DNA from: Prevotella sp.
GTDB taxonomy: Bacteria > Bacteroidota > Bacteroidia > Bacteroidales > Bacteroidaceae
Assembly (NCBI GenBank): GCA_017478025.1
Contig: JAFVGZ010000027.1
Location: forward strand, 186,001-250,000
DNA: 64,000 nt
Reading direction: 5' to 3'
The notes under the pieces were generated by a model. The model was not told the DNA's origin, did not search any database, and was given only the letters and a program-made list of their open reading frames with translations. Below, one piece after another: positions 24,884 through 33,706 of this stretch; the first letter of the stretch is position 1, and each line of letters begins with the position of its first letter. The translations under genes were made by a program, and so were the position numbers.

Positions 24884-26341
24884 ATGAAGAAATTACATAT
24901 AGAGACATACGGTTGTCAGATGAATGTTGCCGACAGCGAGGTGGTTGCCAGCATCATGCAGATGGCCGGCTACGAGCTGTGCGACGACATTGATGCTGCC
25001 GATGCGGTGTTTCTGAACACCTGCTCTGTGCGCGATAATGCAGAGCAGAAGATCTATCACCGCCTTGAGGCGCTGCACCGCGAGAATGTGAACCGCGGGC
25101 GCTCACTGTCTCAACCCTCATCGCTCACCGCTTCGCCCTCACCCCTCACTCCTCACCCCTCATCACCACGCATTCTCGGCGTGCTGGGCTGCATGGCTGA
25201 GCGTGTGAAGGACACGCTGATAAGCGACCATCATGCAGACCTCGTGGCGGGACCGGACTCCTATCTCTCGTTGCCGCACCTCATTGCCGCCTGCGAACAG
25301 GGGCAGAAGGCCATAGACACCGAGCTGTCGGTGACGGAGACCTATCGCGACGTGATGCCGCAGAGGGCACACGGCATGCATATATCAGGCTTTGTCAGCA
25401 TCATGCGTGGATGTAATAACTTCTGCCATTACTGCATAGTGCCCTATACACGTGGCCGGGAGCGCAGCAGGGATGTGGATTCAATCCTCAACGAGTGCCG
25501 CGACCTGGCTGCACGGGGATATAAGGAACTGACCCTGCTGGGGCAGAATGTGAACTCGTATAGGGTGAGCCCCGTTGAAGAGTCTGCGATAATATCGCAG
25601 ACACAACAACAACAGCTACAACAGCCACAACAACAACAGCCATCACAACAGGAGGACATCACCTTCCCGCGTCTGTTGGCGATGGTGGCCGAGGCTGTGC
25701 CTCAGATGCGTGTGCGCTTCACCACCAGTCACCCTAAGGATATGAGCGACGATACGCTGAGGGTCATAGCCAAATACCCCAACGTGTGCAAGCATATACA
25801 CCTGCCGGTGCAGAGCGGCAGCAACAAGATACTGCGGCTAATGAACAGGAAATATACCCGCGAATGGTACCTGGACCGCATCGCTGCCATCAAGCGTATC
25901 GTGCCCGACTGTGCCATCACTACCGACCTCTTTGTGGGCTACCACGATGAGACGGAGGAAGACCATCAGCAGTCACTCTCGCTGATGAGGGAGGTGGGAT
26001 ATGCCGCCGCATTCATGTTCAAGTACAGCGAGCGCCCCGGCACATACGCCTCAAAGCATCTGCCGGACAATGTGCCTGAGGATGAGAAGATACGCCGACT
26101 CAACGAGATGATAGCACTGCAGAACGAACTCTCTGCCGCAAGCAACAAGGCCGATGAAGGAAAGACATTCGACGTGCTGGTGGAGAACTACAGCAAGCGC
26201 AGCCGCGAGCAGCTATGCGGGCGCACCAGTCAGAACAAGATGGTGGTGTTTGACAAAGGCAGCCACCACATAGGCGAGACGGTAAAGGTACGCATCACCG
26301 GCTCCACATCAGCCACTCTGCTCGGAGAAGAGGTAAGCTAA
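24884..26341 (+). CDS. miaB: tRNA-2-methylthio-N6-dimethylallyladenosine synthase, with two low-complexity insertions
   Basis: Radical-SAM methylthiotransferase that modifies A37 of tRNAs reading U-starting codons. The N-terminal UPF0004 domain has Cys11 (ETYGCQMN), LNTCSVRDNAEQ and GVLGCMAER for one Fe-S cluster. The radical-SAM motif is MRGCNNFCHYCIVPYTRGRERS, and the TRAM domain closes the protein (VRITGSTSATLLGEEV). The ATG at 24884 gives the standard start. Two in-frame insertions are present: about residues 70-95 (SLTASPSPLTPHPSSP, from a CTCACCCCTCA-type repeat) before the third Cys, and about 229-257 (a palindrome followed by a Gln-rich run, SQTQQQQLQQPQQQQ) in the linker after the Fe-S motif. 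All catalytic residues remain, so activity is expected. Confidence 0.94.
   Translation: MKKLHIETYGCQMNVADSEVVASIMQMAGYELCDDIDAADAVFLNTCSVRDNAEQKIYHRLEALHRENVNRGRSLSQPSSLTASPSPLTPHPSSPRILGVLGCMAERVKDTLISDHHADLVAGPDSYLSLPHLIAACEQGQKAIDTELSVTETYRDVMPQRAHGMHISGFVSIMRGCNNFCHYCIVPYTRGRERSRDVDSILNECRDLAARGYKELTLLGQNVNSYRVSPVEESAIISQTQQQQLQQPQQQQPSQQEDITFPRLLAMVAEAVPQMRVRFTTSHPKDMSDDTLRVIAKYPNVCKHIHLPVQSGSNKILRLMNRKYTREWYLDRIAAIKRIVPDCAITTDLFVGYHDETEEDHQQSLSLMREVGYAAAFMFKYSERPGTYASKHLPDNVPEDEKIRRLNEMIALQNELSAASNKADEGKTFDVLVENYSKRSREQLCGRTSQNKMVVFDKGSHHIGETVKVRITGSTSATLLGEEVS
25582..25602. repeat. Palindrome inside miaB
   Basis: GTCTGCGAT (25582-25590), AAT, ATCGCAGAC (25594-25602), followed by a CAACAA-type microsatellite. 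The same palindrome with matching flanks is intergenic at 35371-35391. It is in frame in miaB. Confidence 0.8.
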
Positions 26342-26460
26342 GGGATGTGCGCCTCACGGCAGCACAAAGCTATGACACACAGTATAAAGCTTACCGCCAG
26401 GACGTGCGCCTCACGGCGTTACGTAACGCTGCACCATCTATTACATAGCGATTTGTCAGT

Positions 26461-28554
26461 TTGGAATACAAGGGTAAAATAATATCACGTGTAAAGGGCA
26501 TACCGACGTTGCTTTTGGCCTCTCTGCTGCTCATCATCCTGCAGGGTGCGTCTCACTATGCGGACCTGAATCAAGATGAGATAGAGGCACAGAAACTGAT
26601 GAGTTGTGAGCTCAAAATTATGGAGCTCAACATCCTCTCTGAGTTGGATGAGGCTGAGTTGGTTATGGATGGGATGGCGACGAACATCAAACATCATATC
26701 CGCACGCCGAGGATGATATTCAACGACACGCAAAGTGCATTGATGGAGTCAGACATTATCCAGGCTATAGCGGTTGGCTTTAAGCCCAACTATTTCCCAA
26801 ACATGGGATATTGGTTTGAGCCGCGCTGCGTACGTGTCGGTGATCAGTTGATAACAGAGCAGATCGGCGGGCCTGATCACGACTATTTCAACATGGAGTG
26901 GTACAAGATAGGACTCACCAACACACGAGGCCCTATAAGGTGGACGAAGCCCTACTTTGACAGTTCTCAGAACAACATACCGCTGATGTCGCTGGCATGG
27001 CCGCTTGAGGATCATGATACAATCGTGGGTGTTCTCTGCATGGATGTCACGCTGATGTCGCTGAAAAAAATGCTCGAGTATGCAAAACCCTACAAAGGTT
27101 CTGTCTGCCAGCTGCTTGATGAAAATGGAAAACTGCTGGTATCCTCAGACAGAATAGAGTTAGACAGTAGCAAATACTTAATCGGAGTGAAGAATATGGC
27201 GGGTCACGGACTGCGCGTGAAACTGGCTTGCCCCAAGTCTGCGATCTACGGACACAGCCGTGTGAAGAACACCATCAAACTCGTGATCATTATGTCAGCC
27301 CTGCTGTTGATAGCCTACATCACAAGGCGCAGCATCTACAACATCATCAGTCTCAATGCTGCCGAGCAGAAGCAGCATGACATGAAGAACGAGATGCGCA
27401 TTGCCCACAATATCCAGATGAGCATACTGCGGCGTGATTTCCCCGACAATCTCTCTGCCACACTATTGCCGATGCAGGAGGTGGGCGGCGACCTCTATGA
27501 CTTCTACCAGCGCGATGACGTGCTCTATTTCATCATCGGCGACGTCAGCGGCAAAGGCGTTCCTGCTGCCATGATGATGTCATCGACCGTAAACCTCTTC
27601 CGCATGGCAGCACAGCACTACAGCACACCGGTAGAGATAGTCAGCCAAATCAACAGCGTGCTCTCTGAGCGAAACCCCAGCATGATGTTCGTCACCGCCT
27701 TTGTGGGTAAGCTTGACATGAAGCACGGACTGCTGACCTACTGTAATGCCGGCCATAATCCACCGATATTGAACGGTGAACTGCTCAACACAGACCCCGA
27801 CATTCCTATAGGCTACGACGCCCGTTTCGAGTTTCATCAGCGCGGGGCGCTATTCCCCGAAGGCTCGCGCATAATGCTCTACACGGACGGCATTACCGAG
27901 ATACGCAATACAGACCAGCAATTCATGGGCACCAAGCGACTGCTCAATATCGTCAGGGAACACCGGGGAGAGGTTACGCAGGAGTTGGAAAAGCACATCT
28001 TGGAGCAGACGGAGCAGTTTGCACTCTCCGGTGACGGCGATATCCCACCATCGGGCGAGGCACAGCGCCGTGATGACTTGACACTCATGTGCATAGCCAA
28101 CAATATGGCAGCAGAATCGCCTGCGCTGGTCATCAGAAACGATGTGGATGAGCTGACACGCGTCAAAGCACTAGTGAGCGACTACTGCCAGAGCTTGAAC
28201 TGCGACAGACGTCAGACACGCAAGATAATGCTGGCAATAGAAGAGGCCGTCGCCAACGTCATCAACTACGCATACCCCAAAGGCGCGCAGGGACTCATAG
28301 AGATAGATATCACTGCCATGCAAGCCACAACAGCACAGACGGGCGACATCACAATAGTTATATCAGACAATGGACAGCCGTTCAACCCATTGGACTATCA
28401 CGGCAAAGACGTGGATCAGGTCATAGACGACCGTCAGATTGGCGGGCTGGGAATACATCTATACCAGCAAATCATGGACAGTGTCATATACAATCGCAAA
28501 GACAATAAAAATATACTAACCCTTTCAAAAAACATCACGATAAATGGAAATTAA
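26461..28554 (+). CDS. Membrane sensor PP2C phosphatase with fused anti-sigma-type kinase domain (RsbU/RsbW-like)
   Basis: A 697-aa signalling protein. TM1 (about 13-32), an extracytoplasmic Cache-like sensor (about 40-270, with GYWFEPRCVRVGD and VGVLCMDVTL), TM2 (about 273-290), a SpoIIE/PP2C phosphatase domain (about 310-545; metal-binding Asp in VGGDLYDFY and GDVSGKGVPAAMMM, and YTDGITEI), then a HATPase_c domain (about 570-695; N-box EEAVANVINYAYP and GGLGIHLYQQIMD). It probably senses an envelope signal and controls the phosphorylation state of the STAS protein encoded next, in a partner-switching pathway. An in-frame TAG at 26446 means the start must lie after it, and TTG at 26461 is the only codon that keeps TM1. 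The stop overlaps the next start by 11 bp. Confidence 0.88.
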   Translation: MEYKGKIISRVKGIPTLLLASLLLIILQGASHYADLNQDEIEAQKLMSCELKIMELNILSELDEAELVMDGMATNIKHHIRTPRMIFNDTQSALMESDIIQAIAVGFKPNYFPNMGYWFEPRCVRVGDQLITEQIGGPDHDYFNMEWYKIGLTNTRGPIRWTKPYFDSSQNNIPLMSLAWPLEDHDTIVGVLCMDVTLMSLKKMLEYAKPYKGSVCQLLDENGKLLVSSDRIELDSSKYLIGVKNMAGHGLRVKLACPKSAIYGHSRVKNTIKLVIIMSALLLIAYITRRSIYNIISLNAAEQKQHDMKNEMRIAHNIQMSILRRDFPDNLSATLLPMQEVGGDLYDFYQRDDVLYFIIGDVSGKGVPAAMMMSSTVNLFRMAAQHYSTPVEIVSQINSVLSERNPSMMFVTAFVGKLDMKHGLLTYCNAGHNPPILNGELLNTDPDIPIGYDARFEFHQRGALFPEGSRIMLYTDGITEIRNTDQQFMGTKRLLNIVREHRGEVTQELEKHILEQTEQFALSGDGDIPPSGEAQRRDDLTLMCIANNMAAESPALVIRNDVDELTRVKALVSDYCQSLNCDRRQTRKIMLAIEEAVANVINYAYPKGAQGLIEIDITAMQATTAQTGDITIVISDNGQPFNPLDYHGKDVDQVIDDRQIGGLGIHLYQQIMDSVIYNRKDNKNILTLSKNITINGN

Positions 28555-28843
28555 AATCGAAAAACATGAGAATGAGGTGGTAGTGCTGCTCAATGGCGAA
28601 CTTGACACCGTTGCCACCACAAACATGAGTGAGGAGTTGAACCGCGTCACCGACCTGGCAAGCCAAAATATCATCATCGATTGCAAAGACCTGGAGTACG
28701 TCAGCTCATCAGGACTTCGCTTCTTCATGCAGCTGAAGAAAAACAGTGAGCAGAGTGGAGGCTCCGTCACCATACGCAACCTCAACGAAGACGTGGAAGA
28801 CATCTTCCGCCTCAGCGGCTTCCACCATATCTTCAATATCTGA
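28544..28843 (+). CDS. STAS-domain anti-sigma factor antagonist (RsbV-like)
   Basis: A 99-aa single STAS domain. The conserved phosphorylation site is in the SSSGLRF motif (Ser56 by alignment with RsbV/SpoIIAA, inferred). N-terminal strand VVVLLNGELDTVATTNM and IIDCKDLEYVSSSGL are typical. It overlaps the phosphatase/kinase gene by 11 bp, so the two are translationally coupled and probably form a switch pair. Bacteroidota lack SigB, so the final target may be an ECF sigma factor or another effector not present here. Confidence 0.9.
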   Translation: MEIKIEKHENEVVVLLNGELDTVATTNMSEELNRVTDLASQNIIIDCKDLEYVSSSGLRFFMQLKKNSEQSGGSVTIRNLNEDVEDIFRLSGFHHIFNI

Positions 28844-28985
28844 ATTGAGAGTTGAGAATTGAGAGTTGAGAATTATGATTACTGCATTCTAACTGAGGTT
28901 CTTTTGCTGTCTCAGTGAGGATTTATGCTGTCTCAGTGAGGTTCTTATGTAATCGTAACTCTCACTTCTCACTTCTCAACTCTCA
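28844..28985. repeat. Minisatellite gap before tRNA-Ala
   Basis: TTGAGAGTTGAGAATTGAGA-type repeats (28848-28875), then two copies of a 21-22-bp unit containing GCTGTCTCAGTGAGG (about 28908-28945), then CTCACTTCTCACTTCTCAAC (28962-28985). No gene. Confidence 0.7.
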
Positions 28986-29002
28986 ATTTTTATTTGCTTT
29001 TT

Positions 29003-29034
29003 CTTGCATATCTCAAAACTTAATCGTACCTTTG
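29003..29034 (+). promoter_or_regulatory. Promoter of tRNA-Ala
   Basis: CTTG (29003-29006), a 20-bp spacer and TACCTTTG (29027-29034). The start of transcription would be about 15-20 bp before the mature tRNA. Confidence 0.75.
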
Positions 29035-29061
29035 TCCCCGATAATGCGATTATCACACACT

Positions 29062-29135
29062 GGGGCATTAGCTCATCTGGCTAGAGCGTTTGACTGGCAG
29101 TCAAGAGGTGGCAGGTTCGAGTCCTGTATGCTCCA
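29062..29135 (+). tRNA. tRNA-Ala (anticodon GGC)
   Basis: A complete cloverleaf: acceptor GGGGCAT/ATGCTCC with the alanine-identity G3-U70 wobble, D-stem GCTC/GAGC, anticodon stem TTTGA/TCAAG with loop CTGGCAG (anticodon 29096-29098), T-stem GCAGG/CCTGT with loop TTCGAGT, and discriminator A. CCA is not encoded. It has its own promoter and terminator. Confidence 0.96.
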
Positions 29136-29158
29136 CGCTAAACAAAGAGTACATACAA

Positions 29159-29205
29159 CAACGCAAAACAGGGCGTACCAGCAATGGTGCGCCCTATTTG
29201 CGTTG
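29159..29205 (+). terminator. Hairpin after tRNA-Ala
   Basis: A near-perfect 21-22-bp stem (29159-29180 with 29185-29205; CAACGCAAA...GGGCG / GCGCCC...TTTGCGTTG) with a GCAA loop, 24 bp past the tRNA. The loop-proximal half is GC-rich and the base AT-rich. Confidence 0.8.
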
Positions 29206-29626
29206 GTATATGTGCGGTGACCGTTATTTCCTAATTTCGGCGATACGTCACCAAAACAGAGTTTTTTCTTTCAATTCTCTTCTCATTCCTGTACCCTCCC
29301 TATGAGAGCATTCGCAAATACGCGATTCTTCTACGTCACCCAAATCGACACTTCCCAAACACAAAAACGCCCTGTTTATTGGGGTTTCAGAAGATTAGTA
29401 TTCTGCGAAATGTTAAAACAGTCGAAATCAGGAAATAATATTAAAAACTATATGGTAGAGTAGCATATCATTTTGGAAGTACTATCAATCGTATAGATTT
29501 GGAATAGATCAGCACATCACGATTTCAATTCTTCATTTAATAGTAGATTATTGGTAAGGTATAGTTATCATACGCAACAAAAAAACAGGTCACATCTATT
29601 TTAGTGCGTACTATCATCTATATGCA
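29206..29626. other. Intergenic gap without visible gene
   Basis: A 420-bp AT-rich stretch between the tRNA terminator and the stop of the last gene of the exported-protein cluster. I find no convincing coding frame, tRNA, promoter pair or repeat array. Confidence 0.6.
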
Positions 29627-30730
29627 TTATTTTAGCTCTCTTATAAGCATTCCAGGGTAGAAATCACCACCTGAAACTTTCTTGAAGGTTGTGAATGTGA
29701 GGTGCGATTCTTTTTTTTCTTCTTCTGCCATATATCTGTTATCTTTTATCTTACCCTCTTCAGGCTGTATAATGCCTACATGATGGAATGTCATTATGCC
29801 GTTCTTGTCTGTTTCCTTCTCAAGGACTTCATATTGTTGCTTGGTATTAACGCCTTCCTTCAGCCCTATATCTGCTTGTATGGGGTCAGTGGATAATAGT
29901 GGAGCCCTAATCGCGAAATCGTGGTACTCCCTTTGCAACTTCATTATATTGATGTCAAGGCATCTGGCTACAACTCTTTCAATGAGTTTGGACTGTGTGA
30001 TATAGCATGACTCCTCACCATAGGAAGTCTCAGCTTTTGCACGATAGATGAAATCATACGAACCCTGATTTACGAAGTCATTAGTACCGTTGAAATATTT
30101 TTCATAGAAGGAGTAAAGTGTTTCCTTGTTCCAGTTCAACTGGAAGATATATGTGGTTATAGTTACATCAAACTTATGTAAGTCTTCAGTGTTTGTGAAA
30201 TCTTTCTCTTTGTTGCTATATTTGCCTGTATAGCAAATGTCACTCATCAGAAGATATGTGTTAGGGATAAGATTCTCTCCTGCATCCTGTAGTATGGCAT
30301 TGCCTCTGATGGACTTTGAGGCTAGGATGCAATCCATAGTATTGGCATTGTACAGACCACGCTCACTTACAAGGTCCATACTGAATCGTCCTGTTGTCTT
30401 GTCCCATAGAAACCATTTGGCAATAGCACGGTTTCCTAATTTTGTCTGGCGTATGAAGGAAGCGATGTATTCTTGCTGGTCGGAGAATTCCTGGGTAGCA
30501 AATTTCACGACCTTTACGCCGAGACTGTGATCATTGAAGCGGTGGGAGAGGGGTATTCTTTTGAATGCGCTGGCTATCTCTTCGTTAAACATATACATAG
30601 GGTGCTCTATCATCATGTGGATGACAGAACACCTCTGATATCTTTCTACCGCGTCGGACTGACCGTAAGCCATCGCCGTGCAGAGGGCAGAGACTATCAG
30701 CAATGTATATTTTAGCTTTAGAAGTCCCAT
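29627..30730 (-). CDS. Exported protein of unknown function, paralogue of 35424-36644
   Basis: A 367-aa protein with signal peptide MGLLKLKYTLLIVSALCTAMAYGQ. It is clearly homologous along its length to the product at 35424-36644. Shared blocks are RFNDHSLGVKVV (KFNDHNLSVKVL), MDLVSERGLYNA (MELVKERGLYNA), RGNAILQDAGENLIPNTYLL (RGMAMLQDAGEELIGNTFVI), the Arg-Glu-Tyr segment after the second third (LQREYHDFAIRAPLLS), and the end TTFKKVSGGDFYPGMLIREL (TTFRKVSGGEFSKGMLIREM). No catalytic motif is apparent. The conserved GLKEGV and NRYMAEEE regions suggest a beta-rich C-terminal domain. It overlaps the upstream gene by 13 bp, so the two are co-translated. Function unknown; an envelope role is likely from the signal peptide and neighbours. 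Confidence 0.85.
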   Translation of the reverse strand: MGLLKLKYTLLIVSALCTAMAYGQSDAVERYQRCSVIHMMIEHPMYMFNEEIASAFKRIPLSHRFNDHSLGVKVVKFATQEFSDQQEYIASFIRQTKLGNRAIAKWFLWDKTTGRFSMDLVSERGLYNANTMDCILASKSIRGNAILQDAGENLIPNTYLLMSDICYTGKYSNKEKDFTNTEDLHKFDVTITTYIFQLNWNKETLYSFYEKYFNGTNDFVNQGSYDFIYRAKAETSYGEESCYITQSKLIERVVARCLDINIMKLQREYHDFAIRAPLLSTDPIQADIGLKEGVNTKQQYEVLEKETDKNGIMTFHHVGIIQPEEGKIKDNRYMAEEEKKESHLTFTTFKKVSGGDFYPGMLIRELK

Positions 30731-31683
30731 TCTTCATCAATGGAGAATACTACTTCTCTGTTTACCTGCGTAGGATACATATTGTGTTTCAGCAGATATG
30801 CATGGTTTTCCTTATAGAAGTCCGTCAGCAGAGTCATGCTGGCAGCGCGCTTTCGCAGGCTGCTCTCTGAGTTGGAAGAGATTTTTATGTCTGCGGGTAG
30901 GGCAAATTCAGCATCGTCAACAACCCTTTCCTTTATATCGGTCAGTTTAATCATGCAGTAACCCTTAACATCTGTGCTGGGCGCAACGTTGGTACCGGCA
31001 ATTTTTGACATCTTCTTGTAAACACTACGTTTGATTTTATCGCTCACACCATTCATGGCGTTTCCGATTATGTTTGTCACTTTCCATACGGTCTTACCAA
31101 TGACGCCGTCTGTTTCTACGCCCCGCATAACCATTGCGGTATAAGCTTTGGGCATGATGAATGATGAAAAGGCATAGATGTCAAAGTCGGTGCTTGCCGA
31201 TGCATTTTCTATACGACCCTTCACATAGTCGGCAGTCCTGTCCATAAGTGTCGCTGTGCCTTCGTTTTCAAATCGGTATAGTGTAGGCGTCACCTTAACC
31301 CCCAAATACGATATTCCGTCTTTGGAATAGGTGTTCAGCATACATTGAGCATATTCGCTAAATTGATCAAAGTGAATGCCCTTGTTTATAAGGTCGCTAT
31401 ATATAGTAACCCCATTTCCGTCTATCAATGTATGAACGTGTGTACATTCATCTATAAACAACAACTTGTCACCTTTAATAATATACCTCGTATTGCGTGC
31501 ACCATTATACGACATACCGAATGAGGTGTTAACGACCATTTCGTTGTAATTCTCTTCAGAGCGATATTGCAACTCTCCTTCAAAGACTCTCTTGTCAGCA
31601 TTGCTTTTATTCCCGTCAGTTTGGGCTGATGCTACAAGGGCTGATAGAAGAAATAGAGCAAAAGTAATAATCTTCTTGTTCAT
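30718..31683 (-). CDS. Exported protein of unknown function
   Basis: A 321-aa protein with signal peptide MNKKIITFALFLLSALVASAQ. The N-terminal half (FEGELQYRSEENYNEM, TRYIIKGDKLLFIDE, LIDGNGVTIYSD) resembles the beta-strand pattern of exported DUF4412/GLPGLI-like proteins of this phylum, but I would not assign it. The rest is mixed alpha/beta with a basic mid-section (SDKIKRSVYKKMSKIAG). Its start is separated from the gene before it by a strong hairpin (31706-31746), so it may be a second transcriptional unit with the overlapping gene at 29627. Confidence 0.8.
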   Translation of the reverse strand: MNKKIITFALFLLSALVASAQTDGNKSNADKRVFEGELQYRSEENYNEMVVNTSFGMSYNGARNTRYIIKGDKLLFIDECTHVHTLIDGNGVTIYSDLINKGIHFDQFSEYAQCMLNTYSKDGISYLGVKVTPTLYRFENEGTATLMDRTADYVKGRIENASASTDFDIYAFSSFIMPKAYTAMVMRGVETDGVIGKTVWKVTNIIGNAMNGVSDKIKRSVYKKMSKIAGTNVAPSTDVKGYCMIKLTDIKERVVDDAEFALPADIKISSNSESSLRKRAASMTLLTDFYKENHAYLLKHNMYPTQVNREVVFSIDEEWDF

Positions 31684-31705
31684 GATGAATGTATAGCTTT
31701 AATAA

Positions 31706-31746
31706 GAAAACCGTTGCTCCAGAATAACTCCGGAGCAACGGTTTTT
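31706..31746. terminator. Hairpin inside the exported-protein cluster
   Basis: A 15-bp stem (31706-31720 with 31732-31746; GAAAACCGTTGCTCC / GGAGCAACGG...) and an 11-nt loop, flanked by A/T-rich ends. It probably ends or attenuates the transcript coming from 39.3 kb. Confidence 0.8.
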
Positions 31747-31749
31747 CTT

Positions 31750-32682
31750 TTATCTTAACCACATAAGGTTTGTCGTAGTGGGTTTCTGGCCTCTGCCGTA
31801 TGCTACGCCGACGGCGCGGGCTGCGGAGATGCGCTCGTGTTCCAGCTTTATCTGGTCGTTATACTTCTGTCGCATCTCAAAGTCGATGTCGCTGCGCACC
31901 TGTTTCTTCACCTCTGCCATGAATTTTGTGGCCTCCTTATAGCAGGCTGCTTCGGGGTCTATCTGTGCCAGCATAGCGCATACTTCCTCGGCTGTTATCT
32001 GGTCTTGTCCGGCTGCCCAGATGGCTTTGGCGCGGTTCAGCAGGTAGAGGTTCACGCGGTTGAGGTTCTTTGTGTATAGCTGCAGGCCGTACTTGGATGC
32101 TGCTTCGCCGCCCTTGGAGCACACGGGGATGGAGAGCACCTGCATCAGTGCTGCCTCGTATTGCTGCTGTGCCTCAAGGCGCTTGGCCTCCTTGATGATG
32201 TTATTGTACTGCGTGTCATAGTAATTCATCATGCTGGCCTTGCCGCGATTGATGAGGTTCTTTATCTCGGCGTTGCCGGCACTGATGCCACGGAAGGCGT
32301 TGATATAGCTCTTCACCTCTCCGGTGCCCACACCGTTGAGGGTGATGTATGCGGTGCCAAACTTCTTCTGCGTGTATGTGTCGGCCATATAGAAGGTCAT
32401 TCCCAGATTATAGACGGTCTGTATCGGCGGTCCGGGGTGGTTGCTCTTGTCCAGCACGTCACAGTGCACGGTGAGGATGAACGGTGTGAGCGGCGACTCG
32501 CTGACGAGTCCGCTCTCCGTTGCCATGCGGCTGAGCGACTGATATAGCACGGTGCGGGCTGCTGCCGGTACGTTGGTGAAGTCCTCGTCAAGCTCAATAG
32601 AGATTGGCATGACGCACTCTTGCGCATGGACGCTGACCGTCAGCGACAGCAAGAGCGAGGATAGCATATACTTTATTTTCAT
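31750..32682 (-). CDS. Exported helical-repeat protein, possibly LPP20/CsgG-like N-domain
   Basis: A 310-aa protein; the ATG at 32682 starts the signal peptide MKIKYMLSSLLLSLTVSVHAQ (the frame is open to 32730). The N-terminal half (PISIELDEDFTNVPAAARTVLYQSLSR, PFILTVHCDVLDKS, FGTAYITLNGVGTGEVKSYIN) has the strand-helix pattern of the LPP20/FlgT/CsgG group of outer-membrane assembly proteins, where a short alpha/beta domain computes conserved strands of the type FILT.. and AYITLNG... This is a structural guess. The C-terminal half (IIKEAKRLEAQQQYEAALMQV, EEVCAMLAQIDPEAACYKEA) is helical and TPR-like. It ends with a Gly-Arg tail (VAYGRGQKPTTTNLMWLR). Fifty-four bp after the DUF6175 gene. Confidence 0.8.
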   Translation of the reverse strand: MKIKYMLSSLLLSLTVSVHAQECVMPISIELDEDFTNVPAAARTVLYQSLSRMATESGLVSESPLTPFILTVHCDVLDKSNHPGPPIQTVYNLGMTFYMADTYTQKKFGTAYITLNGVGTGEVKSYINAFRGISAGNAEIKNLINRGKASMMNYYDTQYNNIIKEAKRLEAQQQYEAALMQVLSIPVCSKGGEAASKYGLQLYTKNLNRVNLYLLNRAKAIWAAGQDQITAEEVCAMLAQIDPEAACYKEATKFMAEVKKQVRSDIDFEMRQKYNDQIKLEHERISAARAVGVAYGRGQKPTTTNLMWLR

Positions 32683-32736
32683 AGTCTTTTTCCTTATTTT
32701 AATGGTTGGGGTAGCTAATCCCCCCTTCATTGGTTT

Positions 32737-33690
32737 TTATTTTTCGCCAAAGACGAGCAGGCATCTTCCCAGTCCGCGGTTGATGGTCTTTACGGTGATG
32801 TTGTATGGCGCAGCGCCGAGGAAGCGTGCCAGGTCGCGTGCGAAGCCGTAGGTGTCCTGTGCCATGCCGTTCTGCTTATAGAGCGGTATGCGCACCTGCT
32901 CGTAGAGTATCATCGTCTCCGTGGCGTCTGACTTGCTGAAGCGGTGGTTCACACAGTTGTCAGCCAGCCAGTTGTCTATCACTTCATTGAGTTCGTAGCC
33001 ATTGTATTCCTTTTCAAAGTCCACGGTGCTGCTGTCAAAGATACGCATGTCAAGCACCACCTCGCGTCCGTTCTCCAGCAGGTCATCAAAGTGCTCCTGC
33101 AGGCGGGCGGCAAAGGCATCCATGTGGTCCTGCACAGCCTCTTCAAGCAGCACTGGCAGTTCAGCAGAGAATGATCCCGTGCCAGTGCCCTCAGCGCCCG
33201 CCACCTGCTTGTTGCTGTAGGCATCCAGGGCGCGCAGGTTGTAGGTTATGCTGCTCTTGGGACCTAAGGTATTCACCGTCCAGTCTATCTCAAGGATTAT
33301 GTCGGCCTTTGCCGTGCGGCGCAGGCGGTCCAGCGGGCTCTCGGTGATGGCAGAGCCGCTGCGCTTGCTCGTGATGAGACGGTCCTCGGCAGAGAGGTTG
33401 TTGATGCTCTTCACGTTCTGCTGAAGGTCCTTCAGCGGAAAGCCGCGGTCGGCCATCAGGATATTAATCTTTGAGATTACGGCGTTCAGCTGTTTGTCTG
33501 TCGATACGGCAGCCTTGTAATCGGGTATCTGTTCCGGTGTCCCTTGGTTGTCAAAGGTCTGCTCGAAGCCGTGCTCCTTGCACCATGCGTCGCTGGGCAC
33601 CACCATGAGGGTAGGCTTCTTGGCCTGCCCCATTGCCGACACCGTGCACAGCGTCAGCAGCATTATGGATAATAGATGTCTTAGTTTCAT
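32737..33690 (-). CDS. Exported DUF6175-like protein
   Basis: A 317-aa protein with signal peptide MKLRHLLSIMLLTLCTVSAMGQ. The start of the mature region (KPTLMVVPSDAWCKEHGFEQTF), then YKAAVSTDKQLNAVISKINILMADRGFPLKDLQ, then AKADIILEIDWTVNTLG and the end INRGLGRCLLVFGEK match my memory of the Bacteroidota DUF6175 family, whose fold is close to CsgG and the TolB N-domain: a solvent-exposed alpha/beta unit that measures or assembles other envelope proteins. The specific function is unknown. It is 16 bp after the gene at 33707. Confidence 0.75.
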   Translation of the reverse strand: MKLRHLLSIMLLTLCTVSAMGQAKKPTLMVVPSDAWCKEHGFEQTFDNQGTPEQIPDYKAAVSTDKQLNAVISKINILMADRGFPLKDLQQNVKSINNLSAEDRLITSKRSGSAITESPLDRLRRTAKADIILEIDWTVNTLGPKSSITYNLRALDAYSNKQVAGAEGTGTGSFSAELPVLLEEAVQDHMDAFAARLQEHFDDLLENGREVVLDMRIFDSSTVDFEKEYNGYELNEVIDNWLADNCVNHRFSKSDATETMILYEQVRIPLYKQNGMAQDTYGFARDLARFLGAAPYNITVKTINRGLGRCLLVFGEK

Positions 33691-33706
33691 ATCGTTTTCT
33701 CTTTTG

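Noticed and set aside
29090-29105. tRNA-Gly reading of the tRNA at 29062
   Set aside because: Folding places GGC, not GCC, in the anticodon, and the G3-U70 pair is an alanine identity element.
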